Below are positions 1 through 7,099 of a stretch of DNA of 64,000 bases, piece by piece. The notes beneath the pieces were generated by a model. The model was not told the DNA's origin and made no database searches. It saw nothing but the letters and a program-made list of their open reading frames with translations. This stretch comes from Devosia salina (GTDB lineage Bacteria; Pseudomonadota; Alphaproteobacteria; Rhizobiales; Devosiaceae). Where the stretch lies: positions 2,150,001 through 2,214,000 of the forward strand of contig NZ_CP080590.1 of the NCBI RefSeq assembly GCF_019504385.1, given 5' to 3'. A program made the position numbers and the translations under genes. How positions within the stretch are numbered: position 1 is the first letter of the stretch; each line of letters starts with the position of its first letter.

Positions 1-1
1 C

Positions 2-541
2 AGCGAGCCCTTTGCGCTGCTGCTGCCCGACATGCTGTTCAGGGGAGAGCCAGGCGTGCTCAAGCAGATGATGAATGCCTATCAGGAGACCGGCGGCAAT
101 GTCATCGCGGTCGAGCAGGTGCCGGAAAACGAAGTTTCCTCCTATGGCGTGATCGCCCGCGGCGAGGGCCCGGACGGTGGCTTTGAGGTGACCGGCATGG
201 TGGAAAAGCCCAGGCCCGAGGACGCGCCGTCCAACCTGATCATTTCGGGTCGCTACATCCTCCAGCCACAGATCTTCACCCTGCTGGCCGACCAGCCCAA
301 GGGCGCGGGCGGGGAAATCCAGCTGACCGATGCCATGCAGACCCTGATCAAGTCCCAGACCTTCACGGGCGTCAAATATCGCGGCGAGAGCTTCGACTGC
401 GGCTCCAAGATCGGCTTTCTGACCGCCAATGTCGTCTATGCGCTCGGACGCGATGACATCCGCGACGGGTTCGTTCAGCAATTGCGCAAGATCGGCTACG
501 CCGACATTATGGGCGACGGGACCGCAAAAGCGGCTGAATAG
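2..541 (+). CDS. galU: UTP--glucose-1-phosphate uridylyltransferase, C-terminal part
   Basis: Makes UDP-glucose from UTP and glucose-1-phosphate in the cytoplasm. The gene enters from the left edge; the open frame runs from base 2 to a TAG stop at 539-541, so about the last 179 residues are present. Visible family signatures are the start SEPFALLLPD, then VIAVEQVPENEVSSYGVI, GMVEKPRPEDAPSN, the GRYIL segment, GGEIQLTDAM and the lysine-containing GVKYRGESFDCGSK. UDP-glucose feeds UDP-glucose dehydrogenase at 38283-39605, so it plausibly supplies the polysaccharide genes in the window. The catalytic start of the protein lies outside the window. Confidence 0.95.
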   Translation, partial: SEPFALLLPDMLFRGEPGVLKQMMNAYQETGGNVIAVEQVPENEVSSYGVIARGEGPDGGFEVTGMVEKPRPEDAPSNLIISGRYILQPQIFTLLADQPKGAGGEIQLTDAMQTLIKSQTFTGVKYRGESFDCGSKIGFLTANVVYALGRDDIRDGFVQQLRKIGYADIMGDGTAKAAE

Positions 542-619
542 TCAGGGGCCTGACGATATTTCATAAGGCTTGACGGCCCATCATCCCACCGGGAGATCCT
601 TTGGCCGTGTCGCTGCCTC

Positions 620-890
620 TTGAGACGATCCACGCCCACTACCCTGGAAACGAACGGGTCAAAGTGGGTGCGGGGGAGAGGAAGTGGGACCAATTTCCAG
701 CAGGTCGACAACAAGCTGGCCCGCACCTTCACCACCCAAATGGAAACGCTCAAGAAGTTCCGCAGCAAGAACGAGCAGCGCGTCGTGGTCGAGCACCAGC
801 ATGTCCATGTCTATCCAGGCGGGCAAGCGGTCGTCGGCACGGTGACCCAGACCGGCTCGATCAATGGCTTTTGCGGGTGGACCATTAAGT
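620..890 (+). pseudogene. C-terminal relic of a small hypothetical protein
   Basis: The frame carries a recognisable segment with NKLARTFTTQMETLKKFRSK, EQRVVVEH and PGGQAVVGTVT, typical of the C-terminus of small alphaproteobacterial proteins of unknown function whose tail reads RSKGEQ...VHVxxGGQAIVG. No convincing N-terminus precedes it. The similarity stops near base 855-890, where a second broken gene on the other strand also ends, so this looks like the 3' end of a gene joined to foreign DNA. Family recall is from memory and was not checked. Confidence 0.4.
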
Positions 891-892
891 AC

Positions 893-1029
893 CCTGACAC
901 ATGTTCATGCCGTGCGCTGGTCCGGTAGACTATGTATGGTGCAAAAGTTCTCTCGCCTAACTCCTGCCTGTAGCGGAACTTGACGAGCTTTCTGGCCCCT
1001 ACTGCGTCGCAAAGGGTATTCAGGTTCAT
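893..1029 (-). pseudogene. N-terminal fragment of a WYL-like hypothetical protein
   Basis: Reading leftwards from an ATG at 1027-1029, the frame begins MNLNTLCDAVGARKLVKFRY and continues through RTFAPYIVYRTSARHEHVSG. Such an N-terminus is seen in short WYL-like proteins of unknown function. After about residue 46 the frame continues into sequence with no family character, at the same point where the plus-strand relic ends. I read it as a 5' fragment left by a deletion or by loss of a mobile element. Confidence 0.4.
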
Positions 1030-1054
1030 GGCAAAGTCTCCGCTGGTTCAACCG

Positions 1055-1300
1055 TCAGACCTTTGACCTTCGCCATCCCGCCGCTCGAGCTTCCTCCTCC
1101 GAGCAAAACCACCGTTCGCCATGTGATCGGCTGATCCGGGTGTCGTCGTAGTATTTCTGCCCCGGCACGTGGTAGATGCGCTCGCCCTGGGTGCTGACAT
1201 TGCCCTTGATGTTGCAGTCGCCTTGCTGGGCGCTGCCAGGAGTAAGGGTAAGAGCCAAAAATGCAGCGGCGATGGCAGGTCTGGTAATTGCGGTTCTCAT
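1055..1300 (-). CDS. small secreted protein with thermonuclease-associated C-terminal motif
   Basis: An 81-residue protein. Residues 1-25 (MRTAITRPAIAAAFLALTLT plus PGSAQ) form a signal peptide, so it is exported. The mature part reads CNIKGNVSTQGERIYHVPGQ, then KYYDDTRI and GERWFCSEEEARAAGWRRSK. This short module with two cysteines is common as a free secreted domain and as the tail of secreted nuclease-like proteins in Hyphomicrobiales. Its biochemical role is not established and no catalytic nuclease residues are present here. It stands alone between relics, with no operon partner. Confidence 0.75.
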   Translation of the reverse strand: MRTAITRPAIAAAFLALTLTPGSAQQGDCNIKGNVSTQGERIYHVPGQKYYDDTRISRSHGERWFCSEEEARAAGWRRSKV

Positions 1301-1642
1301 ACCGACAGAACATCATGCCCAATGCGGCTAGGCAAGCGACAACCCCAGCAGCGAAAGCTGCCGGGGCCATGGGGTATTGAGGGATAGTGCCTCAGCGACG
1401 GGGGCCGCCAAGGCAGCGTGTGAATCTTGGGGGCAATATTCATCACGCAGCCAGTGAACGTGCGCTGTGCGATCCGGTTCCGCAAATAATTCGGATTGAG
1501 CGCAGCCCTGGCCCTTAACCGGGGTGGGACCATCCCGTGCCGGACTCAGGGCTGCGCTCTGGTGCAGGACTATCTGACTCGACCTGACAGGATGCTTACC
1601 GGTCCAACTAGTATTTTAGCGGTTTTCGTAGTCCCTGATCAA
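1301..1642. other. non-coding stretch with a long inverted repeat
   Basis: No open frame here looks like a real protein. The one clear feature is the 12-bp perfect inverted repeat at 1498-1559, listed separately. The rest looks like eroded accessory DNA. Confidence 0.5.
1498..1559. repeat. 62-bp imperfect hairpin with perfect 12-bp arms
   Basis: GAGCGCAGCCCT at 1498-1509 is exactly reverse-complementary to AGGGCTGCGCTC at 1548-1559. Inside are further short complementary blocks (GGGA...TCCC). It has no T tract and does not follow a gene, so a terminator is unlikely. It could be the end of a lost element or a recombination site; it lacks the conserved core boxes that would identify an integron attC. 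Confidence 0.55.
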
Positions 1643-1960
1643 TTAGGTCGGGGACTTGTCAACGAACCCACCTATCGCACCGCCTTCATTCTCCCATCTG
1701 GAAATTGGGCGGCGTGCCAGGAAGCCGGTTCCAACGTCAGGGCGCATATTCTGGCGCTGCATCCAGCGCCGGACCTCTACGGCCGCTTCCTCGATAGTTC
1801 TGCCCGTTCGTTCGCTAACCAGTTCACTAAGCTGCCCTTCCGTCTTGACGGGCGTCAGGTCGGCGGGACTTAGGTTCGGCCATTCGCGCTCCGCGCCTGA
1901 GCGCAAGAGAGTCTTGTGTAGGGCCGAGCCCTTGGGCTCTCCCTTTCGGAAGCTAAACAC
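1643..1960 (-). CDS. short hypothetical protein, CsbD-like motif
   Basis: The convincing part reads EWPNLSPADLTPVKTEGQLS, then ELVSERTGRTIEEAAVEVRRW. It resembles the core of CsbD-type short stress proteins (W..L....L....G....L....I....G....EA...V..W). The first 27 or so and last 25 residues lack this character, so start and end are uncertain. No Shine-Dalgarno sequence stands out and there is no operon partner. It may be a decayed gene. Function unknown; CsbD proteins are often stress-induced, but nothing in the sequence shows regulation here. Confidence 0.4.
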   Translation of the reverse strand: MFSFRKGEPKGSALHKTLLRSGAEREWPNLSPADLTPVKTEGQLSELVSERTGRTIEEAAVEVRRWMQRQNMRPDVGTGFLARRPISRWENEGGAIGGFVDKSPT

Positions 1961-2336
1961 TGGATTCTCCAGTGGACGCCGAGCGCCGAAGGGCGAGGCC
2001 CAATCGAGGCCAGCTCATTGCGTACTAATACTCAAATGGTGCCTGTCGGCCCAGACTATAAGGCACTAGCGCTGACATGCTTTTACAATCCGGCATTGCG
2101 CCGCCAGGTTGACCGGCGTCTACGAACCGAAGGGGCCGACGTGGTTTTTTTGTTGGGCCTCTTGCGTCCACTTGGGGCTGGCGGTCGGAGCAGGCATGCG
2201 AAAAGTCTGCGCCGACCGCCTACTAATTCACCCTCACTTTCGTGGGCCGAGCCAATAACGCTCTGGAGCGCTAAGGACGGGCCACGTCGAGACCCGCTGC
2301 CGAGCAGAAGCAGAGGGCGCAGGCGCGGAGGCCCCA
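1961..2336. other. stretch without a supported gene
   Basis: Several overlapping frames are open on both strands, but their translations are Arg/Pro/Ser-rich and show no family motif. I see no RNA gene or repeat of note. Confidence 0.4.
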
Positions 2337-2579
2337 CTAAGGCTCGATGTCTTCCGATTCAAATCGGGCGGTGCGCCGGGCGACGATTTGGCCCAGCTCG
2401 TTCTTCACGGTGATTTGGATGCTCGTCGGTCCGGAGCCGGGCTTGACGTCCATCGCCATTTCATAGAGCGCATTGCTCGCTTCTTGCCGGGCACGCTCGA
2501 TTGTATCGAATTCACCGCCGATGAGGTCGGGGACGGGGTCCTCTCCCGCTCGCTGGACCTCGAAAAAGAACCACGCCAT
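2337..2579 (-). CDS. DUF6894 family protein
   Basis: An 80-residue cytoplasmic protein that matches my memory of the DUF6894 family: an N-terminal MAWFFFEVQ strand (usually MxRYFF.V), a central GGEFDTIERARQEASNALYE helix, and a C-terminal strand ending GQIVARRTARFE. Members are small, numerous in Hyphomicrobiales and of unknown function. They are often single genes in accessory regions, as here. The ATG at 2577-2579 is the natural start because the conserved FFF strand follows directly. Confidence 0.7.
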   Translation of the reverse strand: MAWFFFEVQRAGEDPVPDLIGGEFDTIERARQEASNALYEMAMDVKPGSGPTSIQITVKNELGQIVARRTARFESEDIEP

Positions 2580-2852
2580 CCGCTACGCTCCAACCACCCA
2601 ATCGTAAGGACCGAACAGATCCGGGGCACCGCTAGTTGCAAGTAGGTTGGAGATGTGATGGCCGCATTGAAGGCCGCCGCTGGTCGCGCCAGTGAAAGGG
2701 CGGCCCGAAGACCCCCCGCAATCCGTCGCATCAGCTAGCCGCGACGGCAATGCCGCAGTTCTTCACGCGCCCATTTGCTCAATAAATTGGCACTTGAATG
2801 GAACCGAGTACCCTTGGGGGGCTTGTTCATGTGACTGCCTGGGGAGCACATT

Positions 2853-3236
2853 TTGGACAACATTACGGTCCTCGTCGTGGAAGATGAGGTTCTAGTCGTT
2901 CTTGAACTAGAGGATGCGCTTCGCGATGCTGGCTACAGTGTCGTGACGGCAAACAACGGGCATGAAGGTCTCAAGCTGGCAGAAGAGCTTTTCGGCTCCA
3001 TACGCGGAATTATCACCGATATCAGAGTTGGCGCAGGTCCTGACGGTTGGCATATCGCCCATCGGGTGCGCGAGTTGAACCCCCAGATTGCGGTGGTCTA
3101 CATGAGCGGCGATAGCGCGTCGGACTGGGCCGCAAATGGCGTCCCGAACAGTCACATGATCCACAAACCGTTTGCGACTGCTCAGGTAGTGACGGCTATC
3201 TCCCAGCTCATCAATGAAGCTGACCGGCAGTTGTGA
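2853..3236 (+). CDS. single-domain response regulator (receiver only)
   Basis: A 127-residue CheY-like receiver without an output domain. It shows the acidic pair in VVEDE (residues 8-12), the phospho-acceptor aspartate in GIITDIRVG (about residue 56), the conserved Ser in VYMSGDSAS and the Lys in HKPF (about 109). The start is TTG at 2853, preceded by GGGGAG at 2841-2846. Receivers of this kind in Hyphomicrobiales usually take phosphate from HWE or histidine-kinase family sensors. No kinase is adjacent; a PAS/LOV protein lies about 0.9 kb downstream on the opposite strand, but linkage is not implied. Confidence 0.88.
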   Translation: MDNITVLVVEDEVLVVLELEDALRDAGYSVVTANNGHEGLKLAEELFGSIRGIITDIRVGAGPDGWHIAHRVRELNPQIAVVYMSGDSASDWAANGVPNSHMIHKPFATAQVVTAISQLINEADRQL

Positions 3237-3329
3237 AGGGTTGGCCCGCCAAAACCAGCATGCTGCGCGCCTTGCCCCGGTACCAGCTGGAGCGGCATCG
3301 ACCGCGATTGTATCGTTCTTTGTAACCGG

Positions 3330-3665
3330 ATGGCCACTTCGACCTCTTACAGCTACGCCGTACAGGGCTGGGGCGCCATCGTGGCCAAAATGACGGAAAT
3401 TGAGGAGCGACTGCAGCAGTCGCTGAAGCTCCTCCGCGCATGGGGATGGATGAGTAGCATATCCGAGCGCCCGGACGACGCAATCAAGGTACTCGCGGAA
3501 GAAGCCAGGCACCTTGTCAGGCTTGGCACTCAACACCCAAAACGTGCTCGTGAGATTGGCAGGCTCATCGTGGCCTACGAGCGCCTGATAGCAAAGGTGA
3601 AGGACGGCTCTGCTCGCCGGTGCGACCCATCGATAACTCTCGCTAAGGGTCGAGGTAGTCTGTGA
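3330..3665 (+). CDS. hypothetical protein, helical
   Basis: An open frame of 111 codons; the more protein-like part starts at an internal ATG near 3390 with MTEIEERLQQSLKLLRAWGW and runs through AIKVLAEEARHLVRLGTQ and AREIGRLIVAYERLIAKVK. These are amphipathic helices with regular heptad-like leucines. No domain is recognised and no good ribosome-binding site is visible for either start. Its last 23 bases overlap the convergent zinc-ribbon gene. It could be an unrelated small helical protein or a chance frame. Confidence 0.4.
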   Translation: MATSTSYSYAVQGWGAIVAKMTEIEERLQQSLKLLRAWGWMSSISERPDDAIKVLAEEARHLVRLGTQHPKRAREIGRLIVAYERLIAKVKDGSARRCDPSITLAKGRGSL

Positions 3666-3861
3666 CCGCTGATCCAGCCCCTCTGGTCGCGCTGGCGACC
3701 GGCAAGAATTGACCATCGTTAGCTTCGGCTATCCACTTTGCCAACAACCGACCGCAACGGGAACAGTTCAAGGCCGTTCCGCTGGGGAGATTTGCCGCGC
3801 CGATGCAGTTCGTCTGGTGACAAAAAGGGCAGAAAAACAATGCATGGAAATTGGCTGACAT
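3643..3861 (-). CDS. small zinc-ribbon protein
   Basis: A 72-residue protein with two CxxC knuckles, FCPFCHQTNCIG near residue 10 and LNCSRCGRLL near residue 33, spaced as in a zinc ribbon. The C-terminal half (KWIAEANDGQFLPV onward) has no recognisable domain. Zinc binding is inferred from the four cysteines. No neighbour suggests a pathway. Function unknown. Confidence 0.55.
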   Translation of the reverse strand: MSANFHALFFCPFCHQTNCIGAANLPSGTALNCSRCGRLLAKWIAEANDGQFLPVASATRGAGSAVTDYLDP

Positions 3862-4096
3862 ACGCCACCTCTATGGGTTTCGTGGCGGCAGCTTAAACCT
3901 CTTGGGGGCATTTTGACTGTCATCGCCGATGCCACAGATGGGTCGGCGATTGCCGCACCATCGCACCTGAGCTGCGTCGTGTCGTTTAACTATGACAGGT
4001 TTCGCCTAAGCATCTGATCACGTCTGCGGATAAGAGGACTCGCTGTAGAGACGGACCATGTTGATGGTGCCGTTTGTCACCCAGTAGACGCGGCAG

Positions 4097-4555
4097 TCAG
4101 TCCAGGACGAACTTGTCCTCAACCGCCAACGCCAGCGCAATGGAGTGAAGTCGGTCCTGCAGAAGGCGCATCTTCGTGATGTCGCTCTGGATGCCGATAT
4201 AATGCGTTACTCTCCCGGACGAATCTGCGACCGGCGCCAAAGAAAGCCGGTTCCAGAACGGGGTGCCGTTCTGGCGGTAATTGAGCACGTCGATGAGCAG
4301 AGATTCGCCATGTTCTATTGCCGCCCTCATTTGCGCTACCGCATCGGGGCTGGTGTCGGGACCTTGAAGAAAGCGACAATTCTGCCCTATCGCGTCTTTG
4401 CGCCGATAGCCCGTCATCTTCTCGAACCCTTGATTCACGTAGACGAGAGGGGCGTCAGGGGCGCGGATATCCGATAGGGTCAGGGCCTGAGCCGAGGGGT
4501 CAAGCTTGGTATCCTTGATCTTGTTCTCAGCGAAAGGGTGCTTGATGGGCGCCAT
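4097..4555 (-). CDS. short LOV (PAS) photosensory protein
   Basis: A 152-residue protein consisting of one LOV-type PAS domain. It contains the flavin-binding cysteine motif GQNCRFLQG, with the adduct-forming Cys, preceded by FEKMTGYRRKDAIGQ and followed by RQNGTPFWNRLSLAPV and THYIGIQSDIT, all hallmarks of LOV. A short C-terminal helix follows the core, so it resembles short LOV proteins that dimerise through a terminal helix and have no kinase or DNA-binding output. The start MAPIKHPFAEN at 4553-4555 places a typical N-cap before the core; an ATG 30 bases upstream is possible. No output partner is adjacent. Confidence 0.82.
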   Translation of the reverse strand: MAPIKHPFAENKIKDTKLDPSAQALTLSDIRAPDAPLVYVNQGFEKMTGYRRKDAIGQNCRFLQGPDTSPDAVAQMRAAIEHGESLLIDVLNYRQNGTPFWNRLSLAPVADSSGRVTHYIGIQSDITKMRLLQDRLHSIALALAVEDKFVLD

Positions 4556-4825
4556 TGTTCCACAGCGGTTGATATGAGAGGTCATACCGCGCCCAGGCCA
4601 GGACTTCAAACAGCATGGTAAAGGCCCGGTTGCCAAAGCGAGCACAGCGCTGGTTCCACGCTGGTTGGTGCAGGCAGTCAATCCGCCCATCAAGAAGCCG
4701 GCTGCCCCACATCACGCGGCGAATGGGTCACACCACGAAAGACGGCGGCGCGGACTTCACCGGACACTGCAGTGCACCAACGATCCGCCGCCGGGGAGGC
4801 GGCGGACCATTTAGTCGGCAGCTTC

Positions 4826-5086
4826 TTAGTTGTCACTGGAGCGCTCGGCGTCAATTGCGAGCTTAACCTGCCTGCTCGTAAGGTAGATGCCGCCAGGGGC
4901 CAGCAGGACGAGGGAAGTGGCTATTATGACAGTGGAGCCGCCGAAAAAGGCCGAAGCAAAGGCCCAGGAAGCAACGCCGATGGCGAGCCACAGATACCCG
5001 CTAATTAGGGTAATGGCTGGCATGGCGTGAACAAAGGCAGCGGCGGTGCTGCGACGTGCCGGGGTGTCGTTGGGTTCAGTGGACAT
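4826..5086 (-). CDS. small inner-membrane protein, two transmembrane helices
   Basis: An 86-residue protein with two hydrophobic segments: HAMPAITLISGYLWLAIGVA and STVIIATSLVLLAPGGIYL, separated by a short loop. A polar N-terminus (MSTEPNDTPARRST) precedes them and a charged tail (RQVKLAIDAERSSDN) follows. I chose MSTEP at 5084-5086 over an ATG four codons upstream; both are possible. No family is recognised. Function unknown. Confidence 0.6.
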   Translation of the reverse strand: MSTEPNDTPARRSTAAAFVHAMPAITLISGYLWLAIGVASWAFASAFFGGSTVIIATSLVLLAPGGIYLTSRQVKLAIDAERSSDN

Positions 5087-5151
5087 GTTAGTGCACACGT
5101 GTCTGCCGCACTCTTTGAAGAGCGCGGGATTTGAAGATCAAAGGATGGACT

Positions 5152-5484
5152 TCAGGCGCCTAGGCTAGGCGGTGCACATGGCCAGAAGCCCAAAGAGACT
5201 TTCTTTGAGCTGAAAATTCGAAATGGCGCATAGACTGCAGTTCCATCAGTGGCGCGCAGACTGACCGTTGCAGGCGATGGCGGCAGATCATCGCAATGAT
5301 GGGTTTTTAATGTTGTCGAAATCCACGGGCTAACGATGGCCGACGGGGAGGCTACCTCACCGGAGGTGAGTGTCTGTTCGGCACGGTGGATTGAAAAATG
5401 ATCCGATGCTTGCGCAAGGGACGGTTGGATCGCTAGCAGCAGGACGGCGGCGAATGCCGCTAAAAGTGCTGTGATCCGGTTCAT
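5152..5484 (-). CDS. hypothetical secreted protein
   Basis: A 110-residue protein starting MNRITALLAAFAAVLLLAIQ followed by PSLAQA, a clear signal peptide with an Ala-x-Ala type cleavage site. The mature part has a CDDLPPSP segment and ends with WPCAPPSLGA, giving two cysteines that could form a disulfide. No domain is recognised. The start was chosen because the signal peptide begins exactly there; the frame stays open further upstream but with no exported character. Confidence 0.5.
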   Translation of the reverse strand: MNRITALLAAFAAVLLLAIQPSLAQASDHFSIHRAEQTLTSGEVASPSAIVSPWISTTLKTHHCDDLPPSPATVSLRATDGTAVYAPFRIFSSKKVSLGFWPCAPPSLGA

Positions 5485-5712
5485 CGAATTCAATGGGTTC
5501 CCACCAAGTACAGCTTCATTACTCGCTTGGACCGCCCAAAGATAGGCTTCAAACGCTCCAGTGGCGTGCCGTTCGTCACCACGCGGCCCCAAGGTACCAG
5601 CCTTGGGCGAGGCGTTCGTTCAACTTTGACGTGGGGCGGCACCAGACGCCTTGACTCGGCCGCGCTCAAAAGGAACATAAAGGGAACATTGTACCTACAC
5701 CGACAGCCAGCC

Positions 5713-6210
5713 ATGCCCGCCGATACCCTCAAGGAGATGGGCTCAACGACCCTTCGCTTCCAGTGCGATCCATGCGGACGTAGGGGGAAATATCGGGCCG
5801 ACCGGTTGGCAGAGCTAGTGGGCGAGGTGCCACTTCCCGAAGCCATGACCCTGCTCGCAAAGCTTGCGGGTTGCTCCAGGGCTCTTAACCCACCCAGCCC
5901 GAACAGTCTCAACTACAACGTCGACCGCTGCCAAATTCGTCGCGACAATCCGGCTCCACAAATGCCAGCCACCGTGGGGAAGGCAATGCACGAGAAATGG
6001 AGGGGCTTCATTCGCTGCGAGGGGCACCACCAGGGCCTGAAGGCGACCAGGCCGTGCGGGGTTGAGGCGGAACTGGATTTGCCGACGTTAGTGGCGGCAC
6101 TCGGCTATAATTTCGAGATTGCCAAGCTTAAGTCGAAACTGACCGCGCCATGTTGTGGAAGCCGGAGCTTTGAGCTTACATGGTATCGTCCGGCCGCCCA
6201 AGCCGCCTAG
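5713..6210 (+). CDS. putative zinc-finger-like protein, possibly degenerate
   Basis: The N-terminus reads MPADTLKEMGSTTLRFQCDP, then CGRRGKYRADRLAELVGEVP, which looks like a short zinc-ribbon protein common in Hyphomicrobiales (LRFxCxxCxRRGRY). The C-terminal part has ELDLPTLVAALG, then a CCGSRSFELTWYRPAAQ tail with two more cysteines. The middle (about residues 55-115) is Asn/Pro-rich and less convincing, so this may be two relics fused in frame or one divergent protein. The last 68 bases are repeated at 6860-6927. No operon partner. Confidence 0.4.
   Translation: MPADTLKEMGSTTLRFQCDPCGRRGKYRADRLAELVGEVPLPEAMTLLAKLAGCSRALNPPSPNSLNYNVDRCQIRRDNPAPQMPATVGKAMHEKWRGFIRCEGHHQGLKATRPCGVEAELDLPTLVAALGYNFEIAKLKSKLTAPCCGSRSFELTWYRPAAQAA
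6136..6203 (+). repeat. direct repeat copy 1, 3' end of zinc-finger-like gene
   Basis: The block around GGAAGCCGGAGCTTTGAG and the following codons encoding TWYRP(A/T)AQA recurs at 6860-6927 at the same spacing with scattered substitutions. The copies flank the VOC gene at 6273-6665. Confidence 0.65.
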
Positions 6211-6272
6211 TATCTGGGGGTTCGCTCCCGGCGCGGGTCGGACCCGGCGATTCCGTTTTTGAGGAAGGTACA

Positions 6273-6665
6273 ATGGCTCGCCTAAAGGAACTGGTCATAG
6301 ACAGCGACGTGCCATCGCGCCTGGCCAAGTTCTGGGCTGACGCTCTCGATGGCTACTCTGTTATGCCATACGACGACGAAGAGATTGCTCGGCTGGCGTC
6401 ACTCGGCCTCACCCCCGAGACTGATCCATCGGTCATGATAATTGGACCGGGGATTCGGTTGTGCTTTCAGTTGCGCGAGGGGCCACGTCCACAGCGAAAC
6501 CGGCTTCATCTCGAAGTTGAAGCGCTAAATGTGGACGAGGAGATGACGCGCTTCACCGTACTCGGAGCAAATTATGTGCGAAGAGAAAAAGGATATGTGG
6601 TGATGACGGACCCGGAGGGCAATAACTTCTGCATCTGCCAGGGCCCTGGCGGCCATTTAGATTGA
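6273..6665 (+). CDS. VOC / glyoxalase-like domain protein
   Basis: A 130-residue single-module VOC protein. It starts MARLKELVIDSDVPSRLAKF and has FWADALDGY, the RLHLEVEALNVDEEMTRFTV strand-helix, and the closing VMTDPEGNNFCICQG strand, the usual end of glyoxalase/dioxygenase-fold proteins. His in LHLEV and Glu in DPEGN are likely metal or cofactor-facing positions, but substrate cannot be read from sequence. The ATG at 6273 has GAGGAAGG at 6261-6268 as ribosome-binding site. It lies between two copies of a 68-bp repeat. Confidence 0.7.
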   Translation: MARLKELVIDSDVPSRLAKFWADALDGYSVMPYDDEEIARLASLGLTPETDPSVMIIGPGIRLCFQLREGPRPQRNRLHLEVEALNVDEEMTRFTVLGANYVRREKGYVVMTDPEGNNFCICQGPGGHLD

Positions 6666-6859
6666 GCCGACGATCCGTCAATGGCCTTGTCGGTCCTCTT
6701 TCACACCAGCTCCTCGAACGTCACCTGCATTCTGATGCGACGAAAGAGCCCTTGGGCCTCTCCCCGAACGGCCTCGGAAATCCGCAACTCGCCCATGAAG
6801 CGAATGCTCCGACAATAGACCTGCGTTGGGCTTCAGCTCCGCAAGTGGTCGTCAGCGTC

Positions 6860-6927
6860 GAACTGACGACGCTCCGTTTCGGAAGCCGGAGCTTTGAGAT
6901 GACCTGGTATCGACCGACCGCTCAAGC
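6860..6927 (+). repeat. direct repeat copy 2, orphan zinc-finger gene tail
   Basis: Second copy of the 68-bp block at 6136-6203. Here it encodes GSRSFEMTWYRPTAQ and lacks a matching gene body, so it is probably what remains of a duplicated gene. Sequence at 6666-6859 shows no supported gene. Confidence 0.6.
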
Positions 6928-7099
6928 AAACAAAGACGTTCCCTGAGGATTGAGGCCAATTAGGAACTGGGCATTAACCCCAAGTCCGGCCGTGAACTGG
7001 TGAAACTGCTGTCTAGGGCGCGGATTAGGAAGCGATTAACCGGATAAGTCGCGAAGTTACCTCTCGTATGCAGGCAGAAGTCTGTGGGGGGAAACAGAA

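Noticed and set aside
1498..1559. Integron attC site
   Set aside because: The hairpin has no recognisable R'/R'' core boxes and no integrase or cassette lies nearby.
2907..3716. A 269-codon minus-strand open frame across the response regulator region
   Set aside because: It runs opposite the receiver gene, which has clear catalytic residues, and its translation is Arg/Pro/Ser-rich with no family motif.
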